NCBI GenBank assembly: GCA_025617375.2
Contig: JAMYGW020000005.1
Span: 682,001-746,000, forward strand
DNA from: Acarospora socialis
Lineage: Eukaryota; Ascomycota; Lecanoromycetes; Acarosporales; Acarosporaceae
Reading direction: 5' to 3'
DNA length: 64,000 nucleotides
Shown here: positions 24,600 to 34,474 of the stretch, one piece after another
Position numbering within the stretch: the stretch's first letter is position 1
How the letters are laid out: every line of letters begins with the position of its first letter
Translations under genes and position numbers: made by a program
Notes under the pieces: model-generated
The model's input: only the letters and a program-made list of their open reading frames with translations
What the model was told of the DNA's origin: nothing
Database searches by the model: none

Positions 24600-25660
24600 C
24601 TGACTGATTAACAGCTACAAAAGATAGAAAACCTGTCTGAAGATTTATGAAGATCAATGAGGCTCTTGTTTGAAATAAGAACAAGAGAAAAATTGACTGA
24701 TATTGCTATCAGAAGAAGATTTTGAAGTTGAAACTTCTTTCTTTCATCATCAAATGCATGACAAAATGGTCTGACATCATTGTGCAGAAAGATTTAGTTC
24801 TCAGTCATGCTGTCAAGAAGCAGACTTCTGTCTATATGAACTGAGATATACTATGATTTTTCTGGTCAGACAACTCACTCAATTTGAACATGATTGAGTT
24901 CTGCTGACCTCATATGAAAAGAATGACTATGAGAAAAGAGTGTTACAGGACATGGTCACTTCACAACATGAGGTCATGCTGACTAAGCATGCTTACTAAG
25001 CATCCCTGCCGCATATATAGCGGTCACACCCCCCTTTACCCACTGTTACGGTTGTGTGCAACGCGCAACCTGCACATTCACTTATACATTCACTTAGAAC
25101 CTGACCTCAAGGTCAGGCGGGCCTTTTGCCTTAGTGGTCAAGATCCTATAACACCCACTTACTTCCATAACTTACTTATATATTATATCTTGAATCACAT
25201 AGCTTAGGTTTACACCCTAACAAAGGGGCACCCCATATGAGGCCTGCAATGATGACAGCATGAAAGGACTGCTGGGAGAACCTCAAGCAATGGTGAATTC
25301 AACAGTGGATTGAGTGAATTCCATGCCATATCAAGAAGGTAATCAAGTGTGAGGGAGAGAATGAGTATAAAGAGAGAAGACTAGATGTGAACACACATTT
25401 CAAGACAGTCAGGGCATTCACTACCACCAGAAAGAATGGGACCCAAATCTGAATATGGGTAGTTGGCAATGGGGAGGATGAGGATGACAGTGAGGGCAAG
25501 GAGGATGAGGATGATGAGGGCAGTGAGTCAAAGTGGGTTGATGTGAAGAGGAATGATGACAACGACAGCAACAATGTCTTCGTGGATTACAGGGACAATG
25601 AGAGGGTGAATGGCATTAGGAACTTCCTTTCTGATTACTATGGCATATCTACATAATTAT
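24600..25660 (+). pseudogene. Tc1/mariner-like DDE transposase relic
   Basis: Plus-strand reading gives scattered pieces of a fungal Tc1/mariner-like transposase: a stretch with the second catalytic region (about 24770-24830, reading TKWSDIIVQKDLVLSHA), then FFWSDNSLNLNMIEF (about 24855-24900), which resembles the SPDLNMIE block holding the last catalytic acid. The C-terminal part resumes near 25235 with IQQWIE (25294-25311) and HIKKVIKCEGENEYKE. An acidic tail with an open frame ends at a TAA near 25656. Many tryptophan positions read as TGA, fitting GG-to-GA mutation. The region between about 25000 and 25230 does not fit the transposase and holds a solo LTR. Family call is from motif memory; the element's ends were not found. 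Confidence 0.55.
25044..25153. mobile_element. Short solo LTR (110 bp) with CCCAC target duplication
   Basis: Begins TGTTACGGTTGTG and ends CCTATAACA, flanked by CCCAC at 25039-25043 and 25154-25158. TG...CA ends and a 5-bp duplication are the marks of an LTR left alone by recombination. It contains several CG and GG dinucleotides, so it escaped the mutation seen to its left. It lies inside the transposase relic. At 110 bp it is short, and no partner LTR or internal part is in the window. Confidence 0.6.
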
Positions 25661-25905
25661 ATAGTATACTAATATAAAACACCATGAATTCTATATATCC
25701 ACCTCGTTTTCCTATGATTTTGCCCGACATTCAGAATTAGCTGCGACGCTAGACTTTTAGCGCTGCGGCATTAGAAGTGGGCCACACCTCTGTATAGACT
25801 AGGACTTGATTCAACCCCTGAGCCTCAAACATGACTCCGGTCACCCCCTACCCCGAACCAGGCCTGAGCCCACATCTGCATCCATGTTTCACACCTCAAC
25901 TCACA
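25661..25905. other. Non-coding stretch between relic and repeat block
   Basis: Mixed base composition with a small hairpin at the CGCTAGACTTTTAGCG sequence (about 25747-25762). No gene is supported. Confidence 0.4.
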
Positions 25906-26154
25906 CCTAAATCCATGCCTAAATCCATGCCTAAATTCATGCCTAAATTTACGCCTAAATTCACGCCTAAATTCACGCCTGAGTTAAATTTGAACCTGAG
26001 TTTAGACATAATTCAAGGGGTCAGTTTAGGGTGGTTTAAGGCATAACTTTAGGAGTGGATTTAGGTATGAATTTAGGTCTGGAATTAGGTGTGGGTTTAG
26101 GTAGGCATTTAGGTAGGTGTTTTAGGGATGAGTTTAGGCATGCGTTTAGGCATG
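25906..26154. repeat. Two inverted 12-bp tandem repeat blocks
   Basis: Left block 25906-25977: six 12-bp units of CCTAAATYCATG/CCTAAATTCACG. Right block 26048-26154: nine units of about 12 bp of the form TTTAGGNATGNN, the reverse complement motif. About 70 bp of spacer separate them, so the RNA or single strand could fold into a long imperfect hairpin. The left block also reads as a 4-residue repeat (MPKF/TPKF), but the short frame looks incidental. Confidence 0.75.
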
Positions 26155-26657
26155 TTCGAGTCATTTTTTAAGACTCCGGGATCGAATTGAGTCCGAGTGC
26201 AAATTTCGGGGTTAATCGGAGTCATTCGCCGTTAATTATATTGGTCTGCATCATTTCTGACATTTGGAAGAAACTCGAGGACCAAGACTTGGTATAGGGG
26301 GGCTGGCATACGGGTGTAGCTCTTCAACCTGTACTTCGGTTCTAATCACCGTGCTTCGCTATCAAGAGTTCTCTGCCGTTAGGGCCCCAACCTTCCCTAC
26401 GACCTTTCCCGCTTTGGTTGCCTCACAGCTTTTGCATTGCGTTTGGCCGTATCACGAACAGTCAATGACCGAAACTTTGTGAGCTAGCTATATCACACAA
26501 AGCTACCACTGCCGCCATGGAGAACACACCGCCCCTTTACAAGAAAAGTGTCCGCTACGGGGCCTTAGATAAATCACTTCGAAGATGATAGCAAATACAA
26601 TACAAAGCCTCGAAGCAAATTCCCCAGTCTCAACTGAATCAAGGGTTTCAACGCTGC
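26155..26657. other. Gene-free stretch
   Basis: Normal GC content. Only short frames without family resemblance are present. Its right end is the 3' flank of the alpha/beta hydrolase gene. Confidence 0.5.
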
Positions 26658-27530
26658 TTAGGAGGTCGTGACAACGCCTCCACTACCCTCTCGCCTGAAC
26701 GCGTCCACAATGGTATCCACCATCCGGCCCGCTTCCTGCTCCTTCAGCCAGAAGGGAGCATTGTGACTTCCCTGCAACTCTTGCACGATCCACGGCTGGT
26801 TAGTCAGTTGCATCATCGCCTCCTGACCGGCTTTCGGAATCGCCTGGTCTTCGGTGCAGACGATGTACGCCAGCCGACCGCGAAAGGCGGGATCCGTCCA
26901 CGCGGCGGGCGGCGAGGGGGATTTGAACGCGAGGGTGGCGTGCGGCAGCAGATGGGCGGCGTTGGCTTGGGCCAAGGATGCCTCGACGTCGGCGGCGAGG
27001 ATCTTGATGGGATCGAGGGGCATGGTGAGACCGGCGCGGGGCTATGGGTGGTAAGGTGGACCTCGTCAGTCGAGCAGAGGGTAGAAAACCATGAGGGGAC
27101 GTACATCGTTTTCCAGGACCCAAGGTGGCAAAGCTCCACCTTGTCCGTCCGCCACACTCGCCCCTTCGGGTAACACGAAGCCGGAGATGAAGATCAGGCC
27201 CACGACTCCACTCTTCCCTTGTGGCGCGTGCGAGACTTCTCCGAGTCCTTTCGCGGCCACACTTCCGGGCAAGCCGCCGTAGGAATGCATGACGATCACG
27301 ACATCCTTTTTCTCCTTCTCGACGAGAGGGAGCAGGAATTTGTCGCGGATCGAGTTGGCGTCGGTAGCGATGTCGGCGGTAAGAGGATCGGCCGGGTTGA
27401 GAGATGGATACTCCGCACACCGTGTGGGATAGCCGGCTTTGTCCAGAACGTCGAGGAAGGACTTGTAGGCGGCGCAACGCAGCCAGGCGCCCGGCACGAA
27501 GAGGATGGTGGGCTTGGCGCGAGCCGGCAT
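26658..27530 (-). CDS. alpha/beta-hydrolase fold protein (269 aa)
   Basis: Two exons on the minus strand: 27105-27530 and 26658-27041. The 63-bp intron has a GTACGT donor, a CTGAC branch-like site and a TAG acceptor; the phases join cleanly (ENDPRAGLTMPLD). The protein starts MPARAKPTILFVPGAW, the usual opening of cytosolic AB-hydrolase-1 proteins. The nucleophile elbow is VMHSYGG with Ser83. The likely acid is Asp207 (CTEDQAIP) and the likely His is His235 (GSHNAPF). Length fits the ~250-270 aa fungal family of small esterase/hydrolase-like proteins, for which substrates are mostly unknown. The frame stays open upstream of this ATG, but the family normally begins here. It is the first intact host gene beside the repeat block. 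Confidence 0.85.
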
Positions 27531-30092
27531 GTTGTGTCTCTGCCCGGCAAGAACAGCTCCTGTGAAGATGAAAGCGTTAGCTTTTGTCCAAACCGCGCCA
27601 CGATGACACATGGAAGGCAGATGTGTACGGAAGGGGGAGTCGAACAAGTGAGTAGGAATTCTCTCGCCGATGACAATGAGGCGTGGCAAGAGTGGATTAC
27701 ATTCAGTACGTATACGCAACAGTGGGACTTGGTGATCGAGCAACACTAACACTAATCAACGCACCCTCTCACTCACCAGGAGTTATCGCTGTGGATGACA
27801 AACAAACGTTGTACAAGAACAGCAGCAGGAGCACTAGCACCATGTCGAATATGGGGTACGGCCAAGGCAACCAAGGTACCTACCTAGATAGGGCACATGG
27901 CTGTAAGGCAACGGGGTTCATATAAGGTGGTGGCTGCATACCGGTCCGCATCACTTTCAAAGATTGGGACGCTTCGCCTTCTCTCACTCTCTCCTTCATC
28001 CGAGTCGACATGGTTCGCCACTACTCCTATAGACCTGAATGGTTTCAGAGTCCCGTTAGATGCGATAGGCGTCATTGTCAGAGACTCGGTACAAGTCCCT
28101 TCATTATCAGTGAGGTCAATCATAGGTCTGCTTCGATCTCCCTACTCAAGTACATCCGCCAAGCGAGCAAAGCAGATGCGTACAACTATCACGTAGGTCG
28201 ATAGGGTTAAAGGAGAGGGCTGGACTGAGGTTTATGTAAGGTAAGGTATGACCTTGGTCGGATACAGGCGGAAAGGGAGCAGCAGCCGTCGAACGAGGTG
28301 GAGAAATCGTGACCGCGCCAAAGGAACCAATACTGGGGAATTCTATGGGCCAGGAAATCTCATCTTGTGAGATACACTATATGTCAGGTTGTAGCTCAAC
28401 GGTCTGGCAGTCCCGCATCGCCAGTCAAGTAGCCCTACGATAAGCGAATATCAGCAGTGTTGAGTTAGCAAGCCGCGGCTTGAACGATGAATTGCGACAT
28501 GCCCCTTTGCCGTCATCACGCCTGCGAGCCGGTCTGTAGTTGAAAACGTCGATTGAAGGTCAGAGTCGTTGCGTGCTTTTAGTGCACCCGCTCCTGGCCA
28601 GGACTTGACGTGCACAGGGACGAAGTTTAAAGTCTTGATCGTTGAGTTAGATGGCTGGTACGAGTACGAGAAAGGTAGTCGAGAGCGACGCACTAAGGTG
28701 AAGGTAAAAGTCTGGAATGACATGGTTGGGTTTGACCCTAAGGGACGGATGTAAGAACCTTATATATAAGGTACTATGTACTCTTAGTATGAGAAATGAG
28801 TTCTAGAAGATCGGATTGCGGGATGGGTTGCGGCACGGAAAGGCTGAAGTCTAAACTTGACTACGCCTCCTTCGTAGGTCAATAAACGGCCACCCATATA
28901 GGTAGCAAACAGACAGGCCCGACGCTATGATGCAATCTGTTATATATGATTCCGCTTACCGTGATACTACTACTGTTATAGGGTTCAGAGCGTCAAGACT
29001 GACCTTCAGCAGATCCCTGGTATCTGATGTCGCAAAGGCATTTGACAAGTCCTTGTCCGTATTCCGGTGACACACTGCTTTTGCGGCATCACGACTTCTT
29101 TCCCCGACCTCGGCCTGGCTTGAGGGGAAGATACCTGTACGAGTACCTATCGTGCGATAGGTAGGGAAGGAGACAGGTCAGGTAGGGTAGGAGAGCCACC
29201 GCCAGCCGCAGCTCGGTACTTTGAGAAGACCTCCCACATGTTGGGACGGGACAGCGGCGTGGCTGTGGAAAGCGGAAAGCGGAAAGCCCTACCAATCAGA
29301 TGGCGATGGTGTGTCACACAGCGGCGGGTCGATCAGTTCAATAATGCCCTCCACATAACTCCGGACCCAACGCACGTACCATGAACATATAACGACGAGT
29401 GCACCTTCAAGATAAGCTATTCGAATCCTTGCAAACCCGCTTTCTCATACACCCACGAAAGCAGTCCGTGCCATGATCTGGCACTACCTGACTACCTAGG
29501 TGTCTGAGACAGCCCACCACTCCTCACAGGCTACCTTATACATCAAGCACTGTATGAGCGGCAGCTGCGGCAGGCTTGAAAGATCCCGATGAGCCTTCGA
29601 GCTTGATGGCGCGATCCGTAACCCTACCTTACCGAGGTTGCCGAGCAACTCTCGTGGTGTCTCTACTCACTGATAGGATAGCTTCTGTGTAACCCTCTGA
29701 CATCTGTTTGAACCGCTGCAGTTGTGGGTAAACATACTGTCTTCCTTATCTACCGAAAATGCATCTTCGAAACTTACAGCGATGAAGAATACGGCGTGCA
29801 TCCAATGGTGCGACCTCATCTCATCTCCATCCCCTTGTGGAGGCCTTCACAATCTAAGTTATATCTTACTTTTGCAAACAAGCGGCACACCGAAGCCACT
29901 CGCGGTCTGACGACAGGGACCTATACCTGGTTATATTTCACCGTGGCGGGTTGCTTTTTCTCTTGGGCCAACTGCCCGTTTGTGCATGTCCATGACCTTC
30001 CAGAAGATCTTCCCGTCCCTTGTTGTTGACCGCGCCGCTGCCATTTTCTTCAACGTTCACAAGGCACTCAACCTGCTGATTCGTCCTTCTCA
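27531..30092. other. 2.6-kb intergenic region
   Basis: Lies between the starts of the divergently transcribed hydrolase (-) and SAT4 (+) genes. It holds several short overlapping frames on both strands without recognisable motifs or splice-linked continuation. A palindromic CTTATATATAAGG lies near 28758-28770. No gene is supported; presumably promoters plus decayed sequence. Confidence 0.5.
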
Positions 30093-31423
30093 ATGGCTTC
30101 GACGCCAGGCGGCGCGGACCTCTCAGAGTCGGAACAACCTCGATTGTACGGCGCTTACACTTCGACCTACTGTCTCGCCGTGACGGCGATATGTCTTCGA
30201 CTGTACTCTCGAAAGTACCTTTCCAAAGCCGGCTTCTGGTGGGATGACTATACCATCTGTTTATCTGGGGTATGAAGTGGACTTGTGACTGCGATTTCCG
30301 TGACGAGGGTTTCTTGGATGACCGCTGATTCCGCAAAAGGCTTTCGCCACGGCGAACTTCATCGATATGCTCATCTGTATGTCTCGGTCACTCACCTGTC
30401 CCCTACCCCGGGCTAAGGACCAGCAGGGGTACGCCGAGGAGTGGGAACGCACATTGCGCGTTACGGCCCGGAGGGCGTCAAGCACTTCTTCATCGGCCTC
30501 TTCGTGTGCGAGATCTTCTACACGCTGGTTTTGTGTTTCACCAAGTTCTCCATCCTCTTGTTTTACTGGCGCATTTTCGGCAAGACCAACATTCAATTCC
30601 CGGCCGCTGTCCTGGGGTCCGTCGTCACGGGTTGGGGCATTTCAGTGGTAAGTCGTGTCTTTTCTTGCCTTCGATCGACGATGATTTGAGAGGGAAACGA
30701 TGTATTGAGAAAAAACCAACGTAGGTGGTGACGACGATCTTCCAATGTGACCCCGTCCGCGGCTTCTGGGACCACACGGTGCAAGCCAGCTGCAAGGTCA
30801 ACGTCTACGCCTTCTTCATCGGCAACGCCGTCCCGAACATCATCACGGACTGGGCGCTGCTGATTCTCCCCATTCCATACGTCTGGCGTCTGCAAAAGAG
30901 TCGGGTGCAGAAGATCGCCCTCTGCGGCATCTTCCTGCTCGGTGGCTTGTAAGTGTCGCTCCGCTCCTCTCCTCTCCTCTGCCCCCCAACGGGCCCCCGG
31001 GCTGTAGGTTAGATAAGAAGTGAGCCCTGACGTCGCCGATCAAGCATCTGCATCATCTCGATCGTCCGTCTCTGCATCATGACGACGCAGCTGTTCGGCA
31101 CCGCCTCGACCGACTACACCTGGATCTTCATCGACTCGTCGACATGGACGGCCGTCGAAACCAACATCGGAATCGTCTCAGGTGCGTTCTCCCCACCCGC
31201 CCCTATCCCTCTATCAAGCATCTCGAGTTTCCCCTCGCTGAATCACAACTCTCGTGTAGCGTGCCTGCCTTCGCTCCGCCCCGTGCTCACGGCCTGCCTG
31301 GGCAGGAGGTCGAAAGCAAGCCAGCGGCGCGGCTATTCGAGCGGGACGGCGGAGAGCTATAAGGAGATACAGTTGCTCCCGCCCGTTTATTTGCGTAAAG
31401 TCGATTCCCCTTCCCCTCGTTGA
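30093..31423 (+). CDS. SAT4-family integral membrane protein (rhodopsin-like domain), 314 aa
   Basis: Six exons: 30093-30269, 30340-30376, 30442-30647, 30725-30948, 31045-31181 and 31260-31423. Introns have GTATGA, GTATGT, GTAAGT, GTAAGT and GTGCGT donors, and the phases agree throughout. The protein has the fungal SAT4/rhodopsin-domain pattern: WWDDYT after the first helix, GVKHFF, CEIFYTLVLCFTKFSILLFY, FQCDPVRGFW, CKVNVYAF, then WALLILPIPYVWRLQ and SACLPSLRP near the end. About seven hydrophobic segments suggest a polytopic membrane protein, and the tail is short and basic. The family resembles PTH11-like receptors and is common in plant- or host-associated fungi; function is mostly unknown. 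Start chosen because it directly precedes the first helix. Exon 2 (37 bp) is the least certain. Confidence 0.82.
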
Positions 31424-31848
31424 CGGCGTGGCTCGGGGCGGTGGTTTGTGTAGAAGTGTTAGATGGCGAGATTTCGTTGTAGACTGTAATGATTGATGTA
31501 TGATAAATATGCACCATTCAAATCGCAGTGTGTGACGCACCATGCTCCGAAGCACTCTTGGTACGAAGTCGGAGGACAGAAGTCCGCCACATGAAGTACG
31601 TGCAAATCGAGACGGCCAACTGCGGGGACTTCTGTTCACCGACTGCGGACAGTGCGCTGCAGCAATATGCACCGCGCAGAATCTCCACTGCCGCGCTCCA
31701 CTCAAACAGGTTCAAATGCTCTCTATTTACTTCAACCAATTTCACGCCGCGCGAAAAGAACCGATGTGGTAGCTCCAGCAAATCTACACCTTTCAACCCC
31801 AGCCCTCGCCTTCCACTCCACCCTTGCCAACCCCACAATCCCTCCAGC
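31424..31848. other. Intergenic, convergent 3' ends
   Basis: Separates the ends of the SAT4 gene (+) and the dehydrogenase/isochorismatase ORF (-). Frames present are shadows; nothing else is seen. Confidence 0.6.
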
Positions 31849-33639
31849 TCAAACCTCCATCGCGACCAACTCCTCCCACCCGACCGCCCGCGCCCCATAC
31901 ACCCTCCGCATAAACTCCACACACTCCCCCCCGTCCCTCACCAACCCCTCCACACAATCGCTCACAACCGTCACCCACACGCCCTTCTGGAACGCCGTGC
32001 GAGCCGTCGCGTCCACGCAGACGTCCGCATACACGCCCGCCAGCAGCAGATGCTCGACGCCGTGCTCGCGCAGGTGGCGCTCGAAGCCGGGGGCCAGGAA
32101 GGCGTCGAAGAGGGCGGGCTTGGTGAAGACGGCGTCGGTGCGGCCGGGCTGCACGAGGGGGTGGAAGGCGGCGCCGGGGGTGTGGGGGAGGCAGCAAGGG
32201 CGTCGGTGCTGGGTGACGTCGCGGTAGGCCCAGGGGGCGAGGTGGTGGGTGGGGGAGCCGTCATAGCGGAGGAAGATGATGGGGAGGGAGTGGGTGCGGA
32301 TGGAGGTGGTGAGGTGGGCGATGCGGGTGGCAAGGGAGGTGGTGGTGGTGGGGGCGGCGGTAGTAAGGAAGTCGTTTTGAAAGTCGATGATTAGGAGGGC
32401 GGTTTTTTTGCCCATTGTTATGCGGCGTTCGTCGGGGGGTGGGGTCGTGGTCGTGGTCGTGGGGTGTTGAGGCTGGAGGTTCGATGACCTGTTGTGGTTG
32501 ATCAAAAAGGTTGGGTCGGTGTCTGTGCTATTGGCGGGCTGGGATTGGACCTGGAACTGGCCGTTCGTCGGTGACGGGGTCACGGTTAGGTTTGCGAGGA
32601 CGATGTCGACGAACGCGGCGGTTGATAGGTTGCCTCCTTGGTCGGGCGTGGTGGCATTTTGTCGAAGTAGGGTTTGAAGGGTCCGGTTCGTGGCGTCTTC
32701 GATTCCTTTGCAGCCAGCGTGGCGGTCGAGGATGGCGGCCGCGGCTTTGATCGTGGCTGTAGGGTTCACGATCCCTTTCCCGACCAGATCGTCGGCCGAA
32801 CCGTGCACGGTCTGGTACTCGCTCAGGCAATGCAGTCGAGGGTGGAGGTAGACGTTCTCGGCGTAGCTGGTTTCCTGTACGCCTTGCCCGAACATGTCGA
32901 GAAGGATGACTTGCATAATGTCCGCGTACTCGTTGCCGGCAATCATCAATCGACGGCCTTGCACCTCGGACGCGAGTAAGTTTCTATTCATCGTGTCCGG
33001 TTGGATGAATTTGACGTCTATCGCGTACTCTTTCGACAACTCTTTGGCCCAAGTGTCGAAAATGCCGCCAAAGAGGTGATGCTTGTACACCATAAGTATC
33101 GAGTCAACAGCACCGGTGCCCCAAACCTGGGAAGCCCGCTCAAGAGCATACGAGACGATCCGACCAAAAACGTCTCTGCGGAAGTGACAGGTCCGAGAGA
33201 CAGTGCCCTCTCCAATGTCATTGGAGCCGGTATAGAAACCCTGTGCTTGGTCCCGGACGAGGAGAACGGAGGCCTGCCTGTGATCAAAGCGCTCGACCTT
33301 GATGGCCTCGAGATGCTGACGGACGAGGTACAAGGATTCTGCAGTGATGGCCGTTCGGAAGATAACACGGGTGCCACGCGCCGCTTCTTCTTCACAAAAG
33401 CGTTCATAGTGTATTGCATCCTCCATCGTCTCCTGGTGTATTTCGTCTTGGCTTTCCGTGGCCGACAGAAGCGAATGATAAGTGTGATAGGTCCGTGGCG
33501 AGCGGTGCAGCGTAATGTCGGTGGAATAACTGCTGGCCAGTTGGTGAATGAATCTCTCAAAGATATCGGCCAGCTCGGGACCGGTGCCATGTCCAACTGC
33601 CAGGCCAACCCTTAGAGTGGTGTGTCCGTTCGAACCCAT
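31849..33639 (-). CDS. isocitrate/isopropylmalate dehydrogenase-like domain joined to isochorismatase-like hydrolase (596 aa)
   Basis: One uninterrupted frame. Residues about 10-315 resemble the IDH/IMDH beta-decarboxylating dehydrogenases: GHGTGPE (16-22, in place of the usual GDGIGPE), VRDQAQGFYTG (128-138), catalytic-type Lys186, Asp215 and Asp240 (YADIM), and the NAD-site motif HGSADDLVGKGIVNP (279-293). The usual arginine-rich substrate loop is poorly kept, so the substrate may differ or activity may be altered. A Thr/Pro/Gln-rich linker (350-408) follows. Residues 409-596 are a full isochorismatase-family cysteine hydrolase with Asp419 (IIDFQNDF), Lys507 and Cys541 (YADVCVDA). The second domain begins with a Met (MGKKTALLIID, ATG at 32415) in a good context, so two separate genes without an intervening stop are also possible. 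Its promoter region (33640-34474) is shared with the methyltransferase. Confidence 0.78.
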   Translation of the reverse strand: MGSNGHTTLRVGLAVGHGTGPELADIFERFIHQLASSYSTDITLHRSPRTYHTYHSLLSATESQDEIHQETMEDAIHYERFCEEEAARGTRVIFRTAITAESLYLVRQHLEAIKVERFDHRQASVLLVRDQAQGFYTGSNDIGEGTVSRTCHFRRDVFGRIVSYALERASQVWGTGAVDSILMVYKHHLFGGIFDTWAKELSKEYAIDVKFIQPDTMNRNLLASEVQGRRLMIAGNEYADIMQVILLDMFGQGVQETSYAENVYLHPRLHCLSEYQTVHGSADDLVGKGIVNPTATIKAAAAILDRHAGCKGIEDATNRTLQTLLRQNATTPDQGGNLSTAAFVDIVLANLTVTPSPTNGQFQVQSQPANSTDTDPTFLINHNRSSNLQPQHPTTTTTTPPPDERRITMGKKTALLIIDFQNDFLTTAAPTTTTSLATRIAHLTTSIRTHSLPIIFLRYDGSPTHHLAPWAYRDVTQHRRPCCLPHTPGAAFHPLVQPGRTDAVFTKPALFDAFLAPGFERHLREHGVEHLLLAGVYADVCVDATARTAFQKGVWVTVVSDCVEGLVRDGGECVEFMRRVYGARAVGWEELVAMEV

Positions 33640-34474
33640 GATAGCCTCGGGGGAACTAAAGGAGTGGTCATGCTGGATGGCCTGAGGGTTCCAGGTTCTT
33701 TAAAGAATCGGCCGAACATGGTCAGCCAGCAGAGAGTAAACCCTTGTACCGCAGTATAAGCCACACAAGCATTTCTGAGTGTCAACCAGAACGCTAGACA
33801 ACAACGTCAAACTACTGAAAGTTCAAGTGTGGCTTCGAAAAAGAGTCTAGAAACAGGCATGTAGACGGAGTGCAACCTGGACTGAGTGGCAGCCCCCAGG
33901 CGCGCTTCAAGCTCATCGGATAAAAGAGGTTTTCTGGGTAGTACATTGTAAGATGGTGATACACACAGGATAACCTTGTAAATATGCAGGTGTAGTCAAC
34001 ATAGGCTTAAACCTAATGCAGTGTGACTGTGAGAACCTTGGCTCCATCACTGTCACCTTCCGATGACGTTCCAGCCCTGCAGAACGGGCTGTGCGTCCTG
34101 GGAATGCGTCTCTCGGCCCATCGCCGCGCAGCTATGTGCGTCGCTTGGAGTATTGAGTTTCATCCTCATCCGCACCGCGCTCATTGGAAGCAAAGATGCC
34201 AGCACGTGTTGATCTTCGATGCAGTTGCAGGAATCGCGGAAATTATCACCCAGACTAAATCCAGTCCAATCGGCCGGCAACGAACGCTCTGACCATCCAT
34301 TTGCCAGATGTTATCGTTGCGTTCTGCTACCTCTTGTAGCTACAGTATACGACAATACCAACAGGAGTCTATCTTCCGATGCTCGTTGTGGTTATATTTC
34401 GCTGTTTCGCCATCTCATAATCAGCTCCCTGCTCATCCGATCCTGATTCCACATCATTGCATAGCGATCTCAAG
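33640..34474. promoter_or_regulatory. Divergent promoter region
   Basis: 835 bp between the start of the dehydrogenase-like ORF (-) and the first methyltransferase (+). Contains only short incidental frames. A shared regulatory region is inferred from the divergent layout; no binding site was identified. Confidence 0.5.

Noticed and set aside
25299-25574. Ser/Pro-rich minus-strand frame
   Set aside because: It is the antisense of the acidic GAT/GAG-rich tail of the transposase relic.
26048-26154. TTTAGG repeats resembling a telomere tract
   Set aside because: The period is 12 bp with variable bases between hexamers, and an inverted partner lies next to it; a TTAGGG telomere would be a 6-bp array in one orientation.
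26763-27749. Long plus-strand frames and alternative minus-strand frames over the hydrolase gene
   Set aside because: They are shadows of the GC-rich exons; only the chosen frames carry the hydrolase motifs.
28388-28460. tRNA-like stretch (TAGCTCAACGGTCTGGCAG)
   Set aside because: An A-box-like sequence is present, but no B box, acceptor stem or cloverleaf could be drawn.
31528-32394. 288-codon plus-strand frame
   Set aside because: It is antisense to the isochorismatase-like domain, which has a full catalytic triad; this frame is low-complexity Gly/Val.
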